From: Bacillota bacterium
GTDB lineage: Bacteria; Bacillota; Clostridia; Peptostreptococcales; Anaerovoracaceae
DNA length: 48,670 nucleotides
Direction: 5' to 3'
NCBI GenBank assembly: GCA_030536355.1
Contig: JAUNQD010000013.1
Location: 1-48,670, forward strand
A model generated the notes under the pieces. The model saw nothing but the letters and a program-made list of their open reading frames with translations, was not told the DNA's origin and did no database searches. How positions within the stretch are numbered: the first letter of the stretch is position 1; each line of letters starts with the position of its first letter. Made by a program: the position numbers and the translations under genes. This document shows positions 1 to 8,325 of the stretch, in pieces.

Positions 1-410
1 TCTGCAACGGCCTCTTCAACCACTTCTTCTACAGGTTCTTCAACAGGTGCAGCCTTCTTCATTCTCTTAGGCTTTGCCTTCTTAACTTCTGCTTCTTCAT
101 CGTCAGCTTCGTACTTTTCAGGTTTTCCATTAGCAGGTTTCTTGCCTTCTTCAACAACCTTTGATACAGCCCATCTCATGATTTCAAACTTAACTTTGTC
201 AGCTCCAACCTGGATGATGAGTGATTCTTCTTTAGTCTTAACGATTTTACCGCAGATTCCGCCGATAGTGATGATTTCATCTCCTACCTGAACACCGCTT
301 CTCATAGCGTTTACTTCTTTTTCTCTCTTCTTCTGTGGTCTGATCAGTAAGAAATACATTACTAATAACAGAATAATTAAAGGTAAAATCATAGATAACT
401 GTCCGCCCAT
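1..410 (-). CDS. yajC: Preprotein translocase subunit YajC, 3' end cut by window edge
   Basis: YajC is the small single-span membrane partner of SecDF in the Sec secretion system. The visible 136 codons begin MGGQLSMILPLII, with one hydrophobic helix at about residues 7-23 followed by the basic RPQKKREKE stretch, then the soluble domain with VGDEIITIGGICGKIV, typical of YajC. After about residue 90 the protein becomes a low-complexity K/A/E/P-rich tail that runs off the window. The start at 410 is supported by an AGGAGGAG ribosome-binding site about 6 nt upstream. The tRNA-Leu gene at 470-556 lies just upstream on the same strand with no terminator between, so the tRNA and yajC may share a transcript. 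The long charged tail is longer than in Bacillus YajC, as in many Clostridia. secD/secF would be expected beyond the edge but cannot be seen. Confidence 0.93.
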   Translation of the reverse strand, partial: MGGQLSMILPLIILLLVMYFLLIRPQKKREKEVNAMRSGVQVGDEIITIGGICGKIVKTKEESLIIQVGADKVKFEIMRWAVSKVVEEGKKPANGKPEKYEADDEEAEVKKAKPKRMKKAAPVEEPVEEVVEEAVA

Positions 411-469
411 TTACTACTCCTCCTATTCGAGTACAATTATTGTTTTAGCTTATTTACTTTCTTTTGAAA

Positions 470-556
470 TGGTGCCGGCGATGGGGGTCGAACCCATACG
501 GTGTTGCCACCACGGGATTTTGAGTCCCGCACGTCTGCCAATTCCATCACGCCGGC
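470..556 (-). tRNA. tRNA-Leu (anticodon CAA)
   Basis: The minus strand folds as a class II tRNA: acceptor GCCGGCG paired with CGCCGGC, discriminator A, encoded CCA, a T-loop GGTTCGACCCC, a long variable arm, and an anticodon loop CTCAAAA reading CAA. Length 87 nt including CCA. A consensus promoter sits directly upstream inside the end of the RND gene. Confidence 0.95.
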
Positions 557-567
557 GTAACGCTACA

Positions 568-596
568 ATTATAGCATTATACCGTTACTATTTCAA
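568..596 (-). promoter_or_regulatory. Promoter of tRNA-Leu(CAA), overlapping the 3' end of the RND gene
   Basis: On the minus strand TTGAAA (596-591), a 17-nt spacer and TATAAT (573-568) precede the tRNA 5' end by about 12 nt. The -35 box lies inside the last codons of the RND pump gene. Confidence 0.7.
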
Positions 597-3500
597 GTTC
601 TTCTTCTTTAATTTTCTCCATGTGTTTTTTTGCGAAAAACTTATACATTACAGGAATGATAATAAGGGTCGTAAGTGTTGCATATATGAGTCCTCCAATA
701 CTTACTATCGCTACAGGCTGAACCATTTCAGCCCCTGTACCAATACCTAATGCCAACGGAACAAGCCCAAGTACAGTTGTTGCTGCAGTCATAAGTACAG
801 GCCTCATTCTTACTGCTCCTGCAGATATGATCGCTTCATCCATTTCCATTCCTTCAAGTCTGAATCTATTGATACAATCTACCAATACGATGGCATTGTT
901 GACTACTATACCCATAAGCATAACGAATCCCATCATAGCAATGACACTTACTTCCATACCGCATATTATCAGTGCCAACATACCACCTGTAAATGCCAAA
1001 GGTATGGAGAATATGATTATAAACGGAGATCTCAGCGACTGGAACTGAGCAACCATGATCAAGTAAACCAGAATAAATCCAACTATGAGCATCAACAGCA
1101 TCTGTTTCATTGCTTTCATGATTTCTTCATTTTCGCCGCCATATTCTATCGTGATTTCATCAGGAACAAGTTCTTTGTCTGAAATCATGTTCTTCACATC
1201 GGAAGTGACGTGAGTTATATTATACCCATCTTTGAGAGTGGCCGTTACCTGAAGACTTCTCTTCTGATTATCGTGATTTATCATGTTGAGAGAAGCGTCA
1301 GTTTCGATATCCGCAATAGATGTCAAAGAAACAGTGGACTTGGAGCCATCCTGTTTGCTGACTGTAAGCTGCAGATTTTCCAATTCAGATCTTGTCATCC
1401 CTGATGAGCTGTTCTCTACCACGACATCAACGGAATACCCTTCCTGTTTAAGGCTTGTAGATGTAGATTCTTTAGTAAGTTTTTCAGAAACCTGCTGGAA
1501 AACTTGGGCAACAGTAAGTCCTTCCTTCATAGCGAGATTTTTATTTACTATGATTTTAAGTTCTTCGGTACTTTCTGCATTTACATCAGATACTTCTTCG
1601 AATACTCCCATCTTGTTGAGTTCACGTTCGATGGAAGCTCCCGTCTCTCTTAAAGCGTCAAGATCCTCACCATAAAGGTTTATTGTAACACCTGCACCAC
1701 CCATCATAGATGTCATGTCCATATCAGCTGATGTTACGATTTCACAATTATGTTTCTTGCCCAATTTTTCCATCTTCTTGGCAATTATTTTACCATTCTC
1801 AGCTTTCTTTTCGTCGAGAACTATATAAAGCATAGTAGACGTAGTGTCTTCTTCTCCACCGGACATGCCCAGCATACCCATCATGTTGCTCGACATCATT
1901 GCGCCTACAGTCTCAACGCCATCTACTTTCGCAACTTCTTCGGCAATGATATCCGTTACTTTTGTAGTTTCCTCAAAAGTGCTGTCTTCCGGCATTTGGA
2001 TAGTGGCAGAAATCTGAGGTGTAGTCATAGAAGGCATGAATATGAACCCTCTAAGCATAGCTATTCCACATGATGCAAAGAGCAATATTACTGCTCCTAT
2101 AATGAGTATCCTTTTGTGGCAAAGGCTCCATGCTGCAATTCCGCGATACTTATTTATGAACTTACCATCTTGATTGAGCATAGCTTTATCCGGTATTTCA
2201 TTAAGCATCCCTTTAGCCATAGCAGGAACTAAAGTGAGTGCTATGATAAGGCTTGCAAGCAGTGAATATGCCACAGTTAAAGCCAGATCCACGAACAATG
2301 TTTTCGTCATACCGTCCACGAAAACGATAGGTACGAATACACATATAGTAGTCAATGTGGATGCAGTGATAGCTCCTGCCACCTGGACTGCACCTGAAAC
2401 TGCAGCTTGGATCTTGCTGTATCCAAGGGTTCTTAACCTGTATATATTTTCGATAACTACGATAGAGTTATCTACCAGCATACCTACACCAATAGCAAGA
2501 CCTGACAAGGAGATCATGTTCAATGTAACTCCCGAGAAGTACATCAAAACTATAGCAAATATCACACTAATCGGGATACTTATTGCTGTAATCGCAGTCG
2601 GTCTTATATCTCTCAAGAATATAAACAAGATAAGGATCGCGAAAATAGCACCTAACAACAAGTTCTGTAATACAGAATTGATGACTATATGGATATATTC
2701 TCCCTGGTCCGAAAGCATTGTGAATTCCAATTCATCATACTTATTTTCCAGTTCTTCAAACTTTTCGGATATATTGTCCGAAACTACTGCTGTGGCATAG
2801 CTGGACTGCTTAGTGAAGCTTAGCAGAACACCGTTTTCACCATTGATCTTAGCATAGGTATCGGCAGCCATATTGCTGTAAGTTACCGTAGCTATATCAC
2901 TGAGTCTGATAGGTTCTACGCCATCGATACCAAGATCCATAAGGATCAGGTTTTCCAGTTCATTTTTATCTTTAATTTTATCTCCAACACTTACTAAGAT
3001 CTCTGCCTCACCATCGGAAACATACCCTGCTGGCATCGAGAAATTCTGCGCACCTAATATAGCTGAAATGGTGTTCATGGTAAGAACGCCTGTCATGTCA
3101 GCGCTGGCCAAAGCAGCTTCTTTGGAGCTTTGTACCTCAGCCAGAGCCTGCTGAAGTTGATTTACAGTGTCATTTATAGTGTTTTCAGCCACAGCAAGAT
3201 CAGCATACTGCGTACTTAAAGTAAATGAGTTCGCCTTGATTTGAGCTTCGAGTTCTTCTAATTGTTTTTCAAGTATAGGTATTAATAAAGCCGCTTGAGG
3301 ATATTCAGGTGAACTTTCAGGAATTTTCTTCAAATCTTCAAGCTTAGATTTCATTTGTTTTTCAGCTGAAAGGAGCTGATCATATCCAGATACTATACCT
3401 TGTTTCCCTTGAGTCAACTGTTGTTTACCACTATTTGCCGCATTTATTCCATCTTTTATCTGCTTTTCCGCTGAACCCAGCTGCCCATTGATGGCAGAAG

Positions 3501-4098
3501 CCACTTTGGCATTTATTTCGTTGATTTTATCTTGAGAAAGCACTACCTGAATATTATCCGTGATCAATCCCATGGTAGATAAAGAAGCTACACCTTCAAC
3601 ACCTTCTAAAGGATTTTCAAGTTCTTCTTTCATGAATTGCGATACTTCGCCTGCAGATTTACCTTCCATTCCAACTGCGGCAGTAACTACAGGCACCATA
3701 TCAAGATTGATCTTCATAACTAGCGGAGTCCCTGCCATTTCAGGCAAATATCCTTCTATCTGGTCGATCTTATCTCTTATATCTACAGAAATCGCATCCA
3801 TATTAACATCATCTGAAAATTCAAGTGAAACTATAGAATAGTTGGCACCCGAGATGGATGTAATGTTCTTCAAATTCGGTAGTGTAGCCAGCTGCTGCTC
3901 CATAGGCTCAGTGATCTCGATTTCCGCTTCTTCAGGGCTTGCACCCGGATATGTCGTCATCACGATAGCAAATGGAGTATTGATACTTGGAAATAGATCT
4001 GGGGTCATTTTAATAAAAGAAATGACACCAAAAACAAGTATTATAATAACTGCTACCAAAATCGTAAATGGTTTTTGTACGCTAAACTTAGAAAGCAT
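577..4098 (-). CDS. RND-family efflux transporter permease (AcrB/SwrC-like)
   Basis: Inner-membrane proton-driven exporter of the HAE-type RND superfamily, 1173 residues. It has the N-terminal helix (about 13-31), the TTYPGASPEEAE porter-domain motif (about 48-60), two sets of six helices, the TM4 segment GMLVDNSIVVIENIY and the TM10 segment GIVVNNAIVLVD. Relative to AcrB, the first TM4 aspartate is kept, the second is Asn, and the TM10 lysine is Asn. A long Gln/Lys/Glu-rich coiled-coil insert (about residues 196-335) sits in the first porter half, a feature of Gram-positive RND pumps. No adaptor (HlyD/MFP) or outer-membrane gene is adjacent, consistent with a monoderm cell. Start: ATG with AGGAGG at about 7 nt. 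Drug, lipid or surfactant export is inference; the substrate is unknown. Confidence 0.93.
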   Translation of the reverse strand: MLSKFSVQKPFTILVAVIIILVFGVISFIKMTPDLFPSINTPFAIVMTTYPGASPEEAEIEITEPMEQQLATLPNLKNITSISGANYSIVSLEFSDDVNMDAISVDIRDKIDQIEGYLPEMAGTPLVMKINLDMVPVVTAAVGMEGKSAGEVSQFMKEELENPLEGVEGVASLSTMGLITDNIQVVLSQDKINEINAKVASAINGQLGSAEKQIKDGINAANSGKQQLTQGKQGIVSGYDQLLSAEKQMKSKLEDLKKIPESSPEYPQAALLIPILEKQLEELEAQIKANSFTLSTQYADLAVAENTINDTVNQLQQALAEVQSSKEAALASADMTGVLTMNTISAILGAQNFSMPAGYVSDGEAEILVSVGDKIKDKNELENLILMDLGIDGVEPIRLSDIATVTYSNMAADTYAKINGENGVLLSFTKQSSYATAVVSDNISEKFEELENKYDELEFTMLSDQGEYIHIVINSVLQNLLLGAIFAILILFIFLRDIRPTAITAISIPISVIFAIVLMYFSGVTLNMISLSGLAIGVGMLVDNSIVVIENIYRLRTLGYSKIQAAVSGAVQVAGAITASTLTTICVFVPIVFVDGMTKTLFVDLALTVAYSLLASLIIALTLVPAMAKGMLNEIPDKAMLNQDGKFINKYRGIAAWSLCHKRILIIGAVILLFASCGIAMLRGFIFMPSMTTPQISATIQMPEDSTFEETTKVTDIIAEEVAKVDGVETVGAMMSSNMMGMLGMSGGEEDTTSTMLYIVLDEKKAENGKIIAKKMEKLGKKHNCEIVTSADMDMTSMMGGAGVTINLYGEDLDALRETGASIERELNKMGVFEEVSDVNAESTEELKIIVNKNLAMKEGLTVAQVFQQVSEKLTKESTSTSLKQEGYSVDVVVENSSSGMTRSELENLQLTVSKQDGSKSTVSLTSIADIETDASLNMINHDNQKRSLQVTATLKDGYNITHVTSDVKNMISDKELVPDEITIEYGGENEEIMKAMKQMLLMLIVGFILVYLIMVAQFQSLRSPFIIIFSIPLAFTGGMLALIICGMEVSVIAMMGFVMLMGIVVNNAIVLVDCINRFRLEGMEMDEAIISAGAVRMRPVLMTAATTVLGLVPLALGIGTGAEMVQPVAIVSIGGLIYATLTTLIIIPVMYKFFAKKHMEKIKEEELEIVTV

Positions 4099-4134
4099 AT
4101 TTTCCTCCTGTTTCCCCTTTATACATAATCATAT

Positions 4135-4163
4135 ATTATAAACCTAAACTTATTGTATTTCAA
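4135..4163 (-). promoter_or_regulatory. Promoter of the RND pump gene
   Basis: Minus-strand TTGAAA (4163-4158), 17-nt spacer, TATAAT (4140-4135), about 30 nt before the pump start codon. It lies between the terminator of the tRNA-Leu(GAG) trailer and the gene, so the pump is transcribed independently. Confidence 0.75.
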
Positions 4164-4193
4164 TAAATTAGAATGAATATACTTTTGTATAAT

Positions 4194-4356
4194 AAAAAAA
4201 GACCTTAATGGTCTCTTTCATCGACTCAGGGGAATCTTCGTCGATATTCTCTTTCACGTTCGAGTCGCTAGCAAATCGCACTTCGTGCTCTTTGGCGCCT
4301 CTAGCGAAAAAGCTACCAACGAATCGTGATTACATCACTCTTCGGGTAGCTTGTTT
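4194..4356 (-). ncRNA. Structured 3' trailer or small RNA downstream of tRNA-Leu(GAG)
   Basis: Directly after the tRNA, the minus strand can form three consecutive long hairpins. Hairpin 1 (4352-4310) pairs AAGCTACC with GGTAGCTT and CGAA with TTCG, tipped by GTGAT-GTA-ATCAC, and is followed by five T. Hairpin 2 (4306-4266) pairs CGCTAG with CTAGCG and is tipped by GCAC-GAA-GTGC. Hairpin 3 (4267-4222) pairs CGACTC with GAGTCG. A small hairpin AGACC-GGTCT followed by seven T (4214-4194) ends the unit. Hairpins 1 and 2 both carry symmetric GA/GA internal loops, which could form tandem sheared G-A pairs. Hairpins 2 and 3 overlap by two bases, so they compete at their bases. No known RNA family is recognised; it may simply be a double terminator. 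Confidence 0.45.
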
Positions 4357-4439
4357 TGGTGCGGCCTGCCGGACTTGAACCGGCACGGTCTCCCACACGC
4401 CCCTCAAACGTGCGCGTCTGCCTATTCCGCCAAGGCCGC
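4357..4439 (-). tRNA. tRNA-Leu (anticodon GAG)
   Basis: The minus strand reads GCGGCCT...AGGCCGC plus A and encoded CCA, with T-loop GGTTCAAGTCC, a long variable arm and an anticodon loop TTGAGGG giving GAG. Length 83 nt. It has its own promoter and is followed by the structured trailer. Confidence 0.94.
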
Positions 4440-4473
4440 ATATTATATATACCGTGGCGAACCGTACCACTCT

Positions 4474-4502
4474 ATAATACGGATTTATACACGTTTTGTC
4501 AA
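4474..4502 (-). promoter_or_regulatory. Promoter of tRNA-Leu(GAG)
   Basis: Minus-strand TTGACA (4502-4497), 17-nt spacer, TATTAT (4479-4474), about 35 nt before the mature tRNA 5' end. Confidence 0.75.
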
Positions 4503-4533
4503 CAACATTATTTTGTTTTTAGCAAAAAATAAG

Positions 4534-4578
4534 AAAAAAGCCTGCTTCACCAATTTTTTCTTTATGGTGGGCTTTTTT
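4534..4578 (-). terminator. Intrinsic terminator of the large ncRNA
   Basis: The minus strand forms a stem pairing AAAAAAGCC with GGCTTTTTT and ACCA with TGGT around an A-rich loop. Flanking A and T runs make it usable in both directions. Confidence 0.7.
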
Positions 4579-4961
4579 ATTCCGTTCATCTCCTCTTCGA
4601 CATGATTCATTGCATAATAATACCAGTTGCTTTCGTTCTGATCCTTTTATAGTATTTTTGTTTGCAAAGCTTCCACCTTCCGATCGTTGACCTCTTCAGA
4701 CTTTCTCGTTAATGTTCTTTACATCTGCGGTTTTCCCCGCTCTAGTCCATGTCCAGCAATCCTTTGAAGTTTCCCCTTTGCTATCGGATCAGTCCCTATC
4801 ACCACTTCTTCCGGCGATCTAACTTTAGCAACTGGTATTATCTTTGTTCTTCTCTATACACTTCTGGTGGAATCACTCCCTTTCTTTCCTTACATCATCT
4901 TTGATTATAAGTTTATCTATTTTATCGAAATTCACTGGGCTTTCAGCCCCTCTCCTTTCTT
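4534..4961 (-). ncRNA. Large structured non-coding RNA of unknown class (candidate)
   Basis: A 490-base stretch without a protein gene holds a complete RNA transcription unit. It has a consensus promoter (4996-4968), an intrinsic terminator (4578-4534, GCC...GGC stem plus six T) and between them a 15-nt segment (4842-4828) that is perfectly complementary to 4631-4617, closing a domain of about 200 nt. Local hairpins visible inside are GGGCT-GAA-AGCCC near the 5' end, ATCGCC with GGTGAT, AGCAA with TTGCT, and GCGG-GGAAAA-CCGC. The unpaired parts are strongly purine-rich with many GAAA runs, as in ornate structured RNAs. It has none of the landmark motifs of RNase P RNA, tmRNA, SRP RNA or 6S RNA. 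Short protein-like open stretches exist but are broken by stops. It lies just upstream of tRNA-Leu(GAG). The class is not recognised. Confidence 0.68.
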
Positions 4962-4967
4962 GCCCTT

Positions 4968-4996
4968 AATATATCACCGCGCTAAAGCATTGTCAA
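4968..4996 (-). promoter_or_regulatory. Promoter of the large ncRNA, overlapping the coaE stop codon
   Basis: Minus-strand TTGACA (4996-4991), exactly 17 nt, then TATATT (4973-4968). The -35 box overlaps the last codons and stop of coaE (stop at 4993-4995), so the downstream RNA can be made independently of the polA-coaE transcript. Confidence 0.7.
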
Positions 4997-5631
4997 GAAT
5001 TTTTTGAAAATTTAGAGAAAAAGTCCTCTAGCTGTTTCTCCAATTCTCCAAGACTTCCAGAATTATCTACTACTACATGTGACCTTGATATCTTTTCTTC
5101 ATCACTCATCTGACTGTTTATCCTGTTTCTTACTTCCTGCTGCGTAGCTCCGTCACGAGCACAAACTCTATGTATCCTCACGTCCATATCAGCAACTATC
5201 AGCAAAACAAGATCACACTCTTTGTCAAGACCTGCTTCAAACAGCAACGGAGCATCGATCAATATACCTACAGGTTCATCTTGTGAATAAACTTCTACAA
5301 GGCGCTTAGTTTCAGCTATGATAGCTTTGAACATCACTTCATCCAGCTTCAGTTTCCTATCCATATCAGTAAACACTATGGAAGCTAAAGCTTTGCGATC
5401 TAAACTGCCGTCTTCTCTAAGGATATCAAACCCTTCAACACCATACTCTCCTGTAGGTCCAAAAATACTATCAAGGACAGGAAGCATAGGACTGCCGTCA
5501 GCAGTTATATCTCTGCCTATCTGATCTGCATCGATATGTGCGAAACCTTTTTTCTTCAAATATTCTGCAGCAGTAGACTTACCGGTACCTATACCCCCGG
5601 TAAGTCCAACTACTCTTGCTTTATTACCCAT
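4993..5631 (-). CDS. coaE: Dephospho-CoA kinase
   Basis: Catalyses the last step of coenzyme A synthesis, ATP-dependent phosphorylation of the 3' hydroxyl of dephospho-CoA, in the cytosol. The P-loop GGIGTGKST is near residues 10-18, followed by DADQIGRDIT and the IDAPLLFEAGL motif, all typical of CoaE; about 212 residues is normal. I chose ATG at 5631 because AGGAG lies 6 nt upstream; an in-frame GTG immediately before it (5634) is too close to the ribosome-binding site. It follows polA by about 10 nt, the usual polA-coaE pairing of Firmicutes. Its stop codon overlaps the promoter of the downstream ncRNA. Confidence 0.95.
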   Translation of the reverse strand: MGNKARVVGLTGGIGTGKSTAAEYLKKKGFAHIDADQIGRDITADGSPMLPVLDSIFGPTGEYGVEGFDILREDGSLDRKALASIVFTDMDRKLKLDEVMFKAIIAETKRLVEVYSQDEPVGILIDAPLLFEAGLDKECDLVLLIVADMDVRIHRVCARDGATQQEVRNRINSQMSDEEKISRSHVVVDNSGSLGELEKQLEDFFSKFSKNS

Positions 5632-5640
5632 CACGTACTC

Positions 5641-8304
5641 CTATTTCAATTCGTACCAGTTATCTCCTACATTAAGATCTGCCTTCAATTTAACAGCCAA
5701 ATCATAAGCCGACTCCATATTTTCAACCAACAGCTGAGCCACCACATCTTTCTCATCCTCATAGGTATTAATGATCAATTCGTCATGCACCTGAAGGATC
5801 AGTCTCGACTTAAGGCCCTGTTTCTTGATGGCATCATATACTTTAACCATGGCGATCTTGATGATGTCCGCTGCACTTCCCTGTATCGGCGTGTTCATGG
5901 CAAGTCTCTCACCTACTTGTCTCACCATATATGCAGTTGCCATGATCTCCTTGATGTATCTCTTTCTTCCCATAACAGTAGTGACATATCCGTTTTCCTT
6001 GCAAAGGGCAACTTGTTCGTCCATGAAGGATTTTACGGCTGTATGCTTCGCGAAGTATGCGTTTATATAATCATCAGCTTCTTTTCTCGTGATGTTCAAT
6101 TCTGTGCTGAGCCCAAAGGCGCTCATTCCGTATATCACACCGAAGTTGACTGCCTTGGCTCTGCTTCTTTCTTCAACAGTTATCTCATCTTCTGGCACAC
6201 CAAGTACATTTGAAGCAGTAGCTCTATGGATATCTTCTCCATTGTTGAATGCTTCGATAAGGACATCGTCTCCTGCCATATGAGCAAGGACCCTCAGTTC
6301 GATCTGTGAATAGTCGGCACCTATCAGCAGACATCCTTCGCCCTCAGGAACAAAAGCTTTACGAAGCTTCCTTCCCAGCTCCTGTCTTATCGGTATGTTC
6401 TGCAGATTAGGTTCAGTACAGCTGAGCCTTCCTGTAGTTGTTACAGTCTGCTGGAAGTGAGCATGCACCTTACCATCGGAAGCTATCAGCGGCAGCAATC
6501 CATCGATATATGTGCTCTTAAGCTTAGCCAAAGTCCTGTACTCAAGAACATCGACTACTATCGGATGTTTATCTTTGATCTTTTCGAGAACCTCAGCACT
6601 TGTAGAATAACCTCTCTTAGTCTTCTTTCCGGCAGGAAGCTCTAATTTTTCGAAAAGGATCTCTCCGAGCTGTACAGGAGAATTGATGTTGAAAGTTTCT
6701 CCTGCCGCTTCGTAGATCTTATCTGTAAGTCCATTGATTTCAAAAGAAAGCATTTCACCGAAGGCGATAAGCTCTTCTTTATCTACCTTGAAGCCTTCCT
6801 TCTCCATGCCGGCCATGACCTTTACGAGAGGCAACTCAACTTCATAGAAGATTTTCTCGAGATCTTCATCTGCAAGATTTTTCTTCTGCAAAGGCATCAG
6901 GTTCAGCACAGCGAAGCATACTTTGAACCCATAGTCCATAAACAGTTTCGTGTTGTCTGTAAACAGATCCACTTGACCGTTGGAAGCCATGAAATCTGCT
7001 TCTTCTTCAACCGACATGTGAAGGTACTCATTAGAGAGTGCAGAGAGACTATAGTTGCTTCTTCCTGAATCCAACACATACTGTGCTATCGCAGTATCAT
7101 AAGATACATCATCGATAACAGCACCGACGCACATGAGCATATAAACGTCACGCTTTACATCGTGTCCCGCCAATGTTACATCCTGTGAAGCCAGCCAACC
7201 GTCAAATCCACTTAACTTCTGGTAATCAAAATAATAATATTTATTATTATTGATGACAGCTACACCCTCGATCACAGGTTTAGTCAAATGGTTGTTGTCT
7301 CCAAATACCTTTATGATTATCTCTCCTGAAAGAATAAGTGATGAGAGCCTATCATTTGAATCCACCAGAATCTTCTCGAATGATCCTGCATCAGCTAAAA
7401 CGATCTCTGATTCAGCGTTTTCTTCAAAAACATCATTATCGCTTACCTTGAGTTTTTTGAGGAATTTATTGAATTCAAGCTTCTTATAAAGCTTGATCAA
7501 TTCGTCGTAATCAGGTTCTGTAAGACGCATTTCTTCCAGATCGATCTCAATAGGCACATTTACATTGATAGTGGCAAGTTTCTTGCTCATCATTGCAAGC
7601 TGTGCATGTTCTTCTACCTTCGCCTTGATACCTGCAGGTTTCAAGTTATCGACATTCGCAATGATATTCTCTACACTGCCGTACTCCAGCAGAAGTTTAG
7701 TTGCACCCTTTTCACCTACTCCCGGTATCCCCGGGATGTTGTCTGACTTATCACCCATTAGACCTTTGAGATCTATGAACTGCTCAGGAGTAAGTCCATA
7801 TTTCTCGATCATGGCCTGTCTATCATACATATCAAACTCGGATACGCCCTTCTTAGTGAAGATGATCTTCGTTACATCTGTGGCCAGCTGCAGCTCATCC
7901 TTGTCTCCTGTAATGATATAAGGCTCGAGCCCTGCAGCCTCTGCTTCTTTCGCTACAGTTCCGATGATATCATCAGCTTCAAATCCCTCTATCTCTAGCT
8001 GTTTGATATTCATAGCACTAAGCACATCCTTGAGCAAAGGTATCTGCATAGCAAGTTCAGGCGGCATCTTTCTCCTACCCGCCTTGTATTCATCGTATTC
8101 CTTATGTCTGAATGTCGGCGCTTTTAAGTCATAAGCTATTGCCATGTATTCAGGTTCGTAATCCTTGCGTATTTTTTCAAGCATATTTAAAAACCCAAAT
8201 ATGCCTTGTGTAAATATTCCCTCTTTCGTTATCATAGGGTTTCTCATGGCATAGTAAGCTCTGTTTATTAAGCTGTTACCGTCGATAATAGCTATTCTTT
8301 TCAT
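5641..8304 (-). CDS. polA: DNA polymerase I
   Basis: 887-residue family A polymerase for Okazaki-fragment maturation and repair synthesis. The N-terminal 5'-3' flap nuclease domain (1 to about 290) has MKRIAIIDGNSLINRAYYA and LKGLMGDKSDNIPGIPGVGEKGA. The middle domain keeps exonuclease-like pieces (LAGHDVKRD, YDTAIAQYVL) but the first proofreading motif with its DxE pair is not visible, so 3'-5' exonuclease is probably inactive, as in Bacillus and Thermus enzymes. The polymerase domain has motif A DYSQIELRVLAHMAGD, motif B RAKAVNFGVIYGMSAFG and motif C LQVHDELI. Start ATG has GGTGGA upstream. It sits 20 nt after the P1 peptidase gene and directly before coaE in one run. Confidence 0.97.
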   Translation of the reverse strand: MKRIAIIDGNSLINRAYYAMRNPMITKEGIFTQGIFGFLNMLEKIRKDYEPEYMAIAYDLKAPTFRHKEYDEYKAGRRKMPPELAMQIPLLKDVLSAMNIKQLEIEGFEADDIIGTVAKEAEAAGLEPYIITGDKDELQLATDVTKIIFTKKGVSEFDMYDRQAMIEKYGLTPEQFIDLKGLMGDKSDNIPGIPGVGEKGATKLLLEYGSVENIIANVDNLKPAGIKAKVEEHAQLAMMSKKLATINVNVPIEIDLEEMRLTEPDYDELIKLYKKLEFNKFLKKLKVSDNDVFEENAESEIVLADAGSFEKILVDSNDRLSSLILSGEIIIKVFGDNNHLTKPVIEGVAVINNNKYYYFDYQKLSGFDGWLASQDVTLAGHDVKRDVYMLMCVGAVIDDVSYDTAIAQYVLDSGRSNYSLSALSNEYLHMSVEEEADFMASNGQVDLFTDNTKLFMDYGFKVCFAVLNLMPLQKKNLADEDLEKIFYEVELPLVKVMAGMEKEGFKVDKEELIAFGEMLSFEINGLTDKIYEAAGETFNINSPVQLGEILFEKLELPAGKKTKRGYSTSAEVLEKIKDKHPIVVDVLEYRTLAKLKSTYIDGLLPLIASDGKVHAHFQQTVTTTGRLSCTEPNLQNIPIRQELGRKLRKAFVPEGEGCLLIGADYSQIELRVLAHMAGDDVLIEAFNNGEDIHRATASNVLGVPEDEITVEERSRAKAVNFGVIYGMSAFGLSTELNITRKEADDYINAYFAKHTAVKSFMDEQVALCKENGYVTTVMGRKRYIKEIMATAYMVRQVGERLAMNTPIQGSAADIIKIAMVKVYDAIKKQGLKSRLILQVHDELIINTYEDEKDVVAQLLVENMESAYDLAVKLKADLNVGDNWYELK

Positions 8305-8325
8305 AGTACATCCACCTTTTATTAA

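Noticed and set aside
469..750. Plus-strand open frame across the tRNA-Leu region
   Set aside because: It reads through a tRNA gene and antisense to the RND pump; no ribosome-binding site.
4534..4961. Coding reading of the ncRNA region on the minus strand (segments such as IPVAKVRSPEEVVIGTD)
   Set aside because: The frame needs several shifts and has internal stops, while promoter, terminator and the long helix fit an RNA gene better. A decayed gene is kept only as an alternative.
4534..4961. RNase P RNA, tmRNA or SRP RNA as identity of the large RNA
   Set aside because: None of their landmark motifs (for example GAGGAAAGTCC, tRNA-like ends of tmRNA, the SRP GGAAGCAGC-type loop) are visible.
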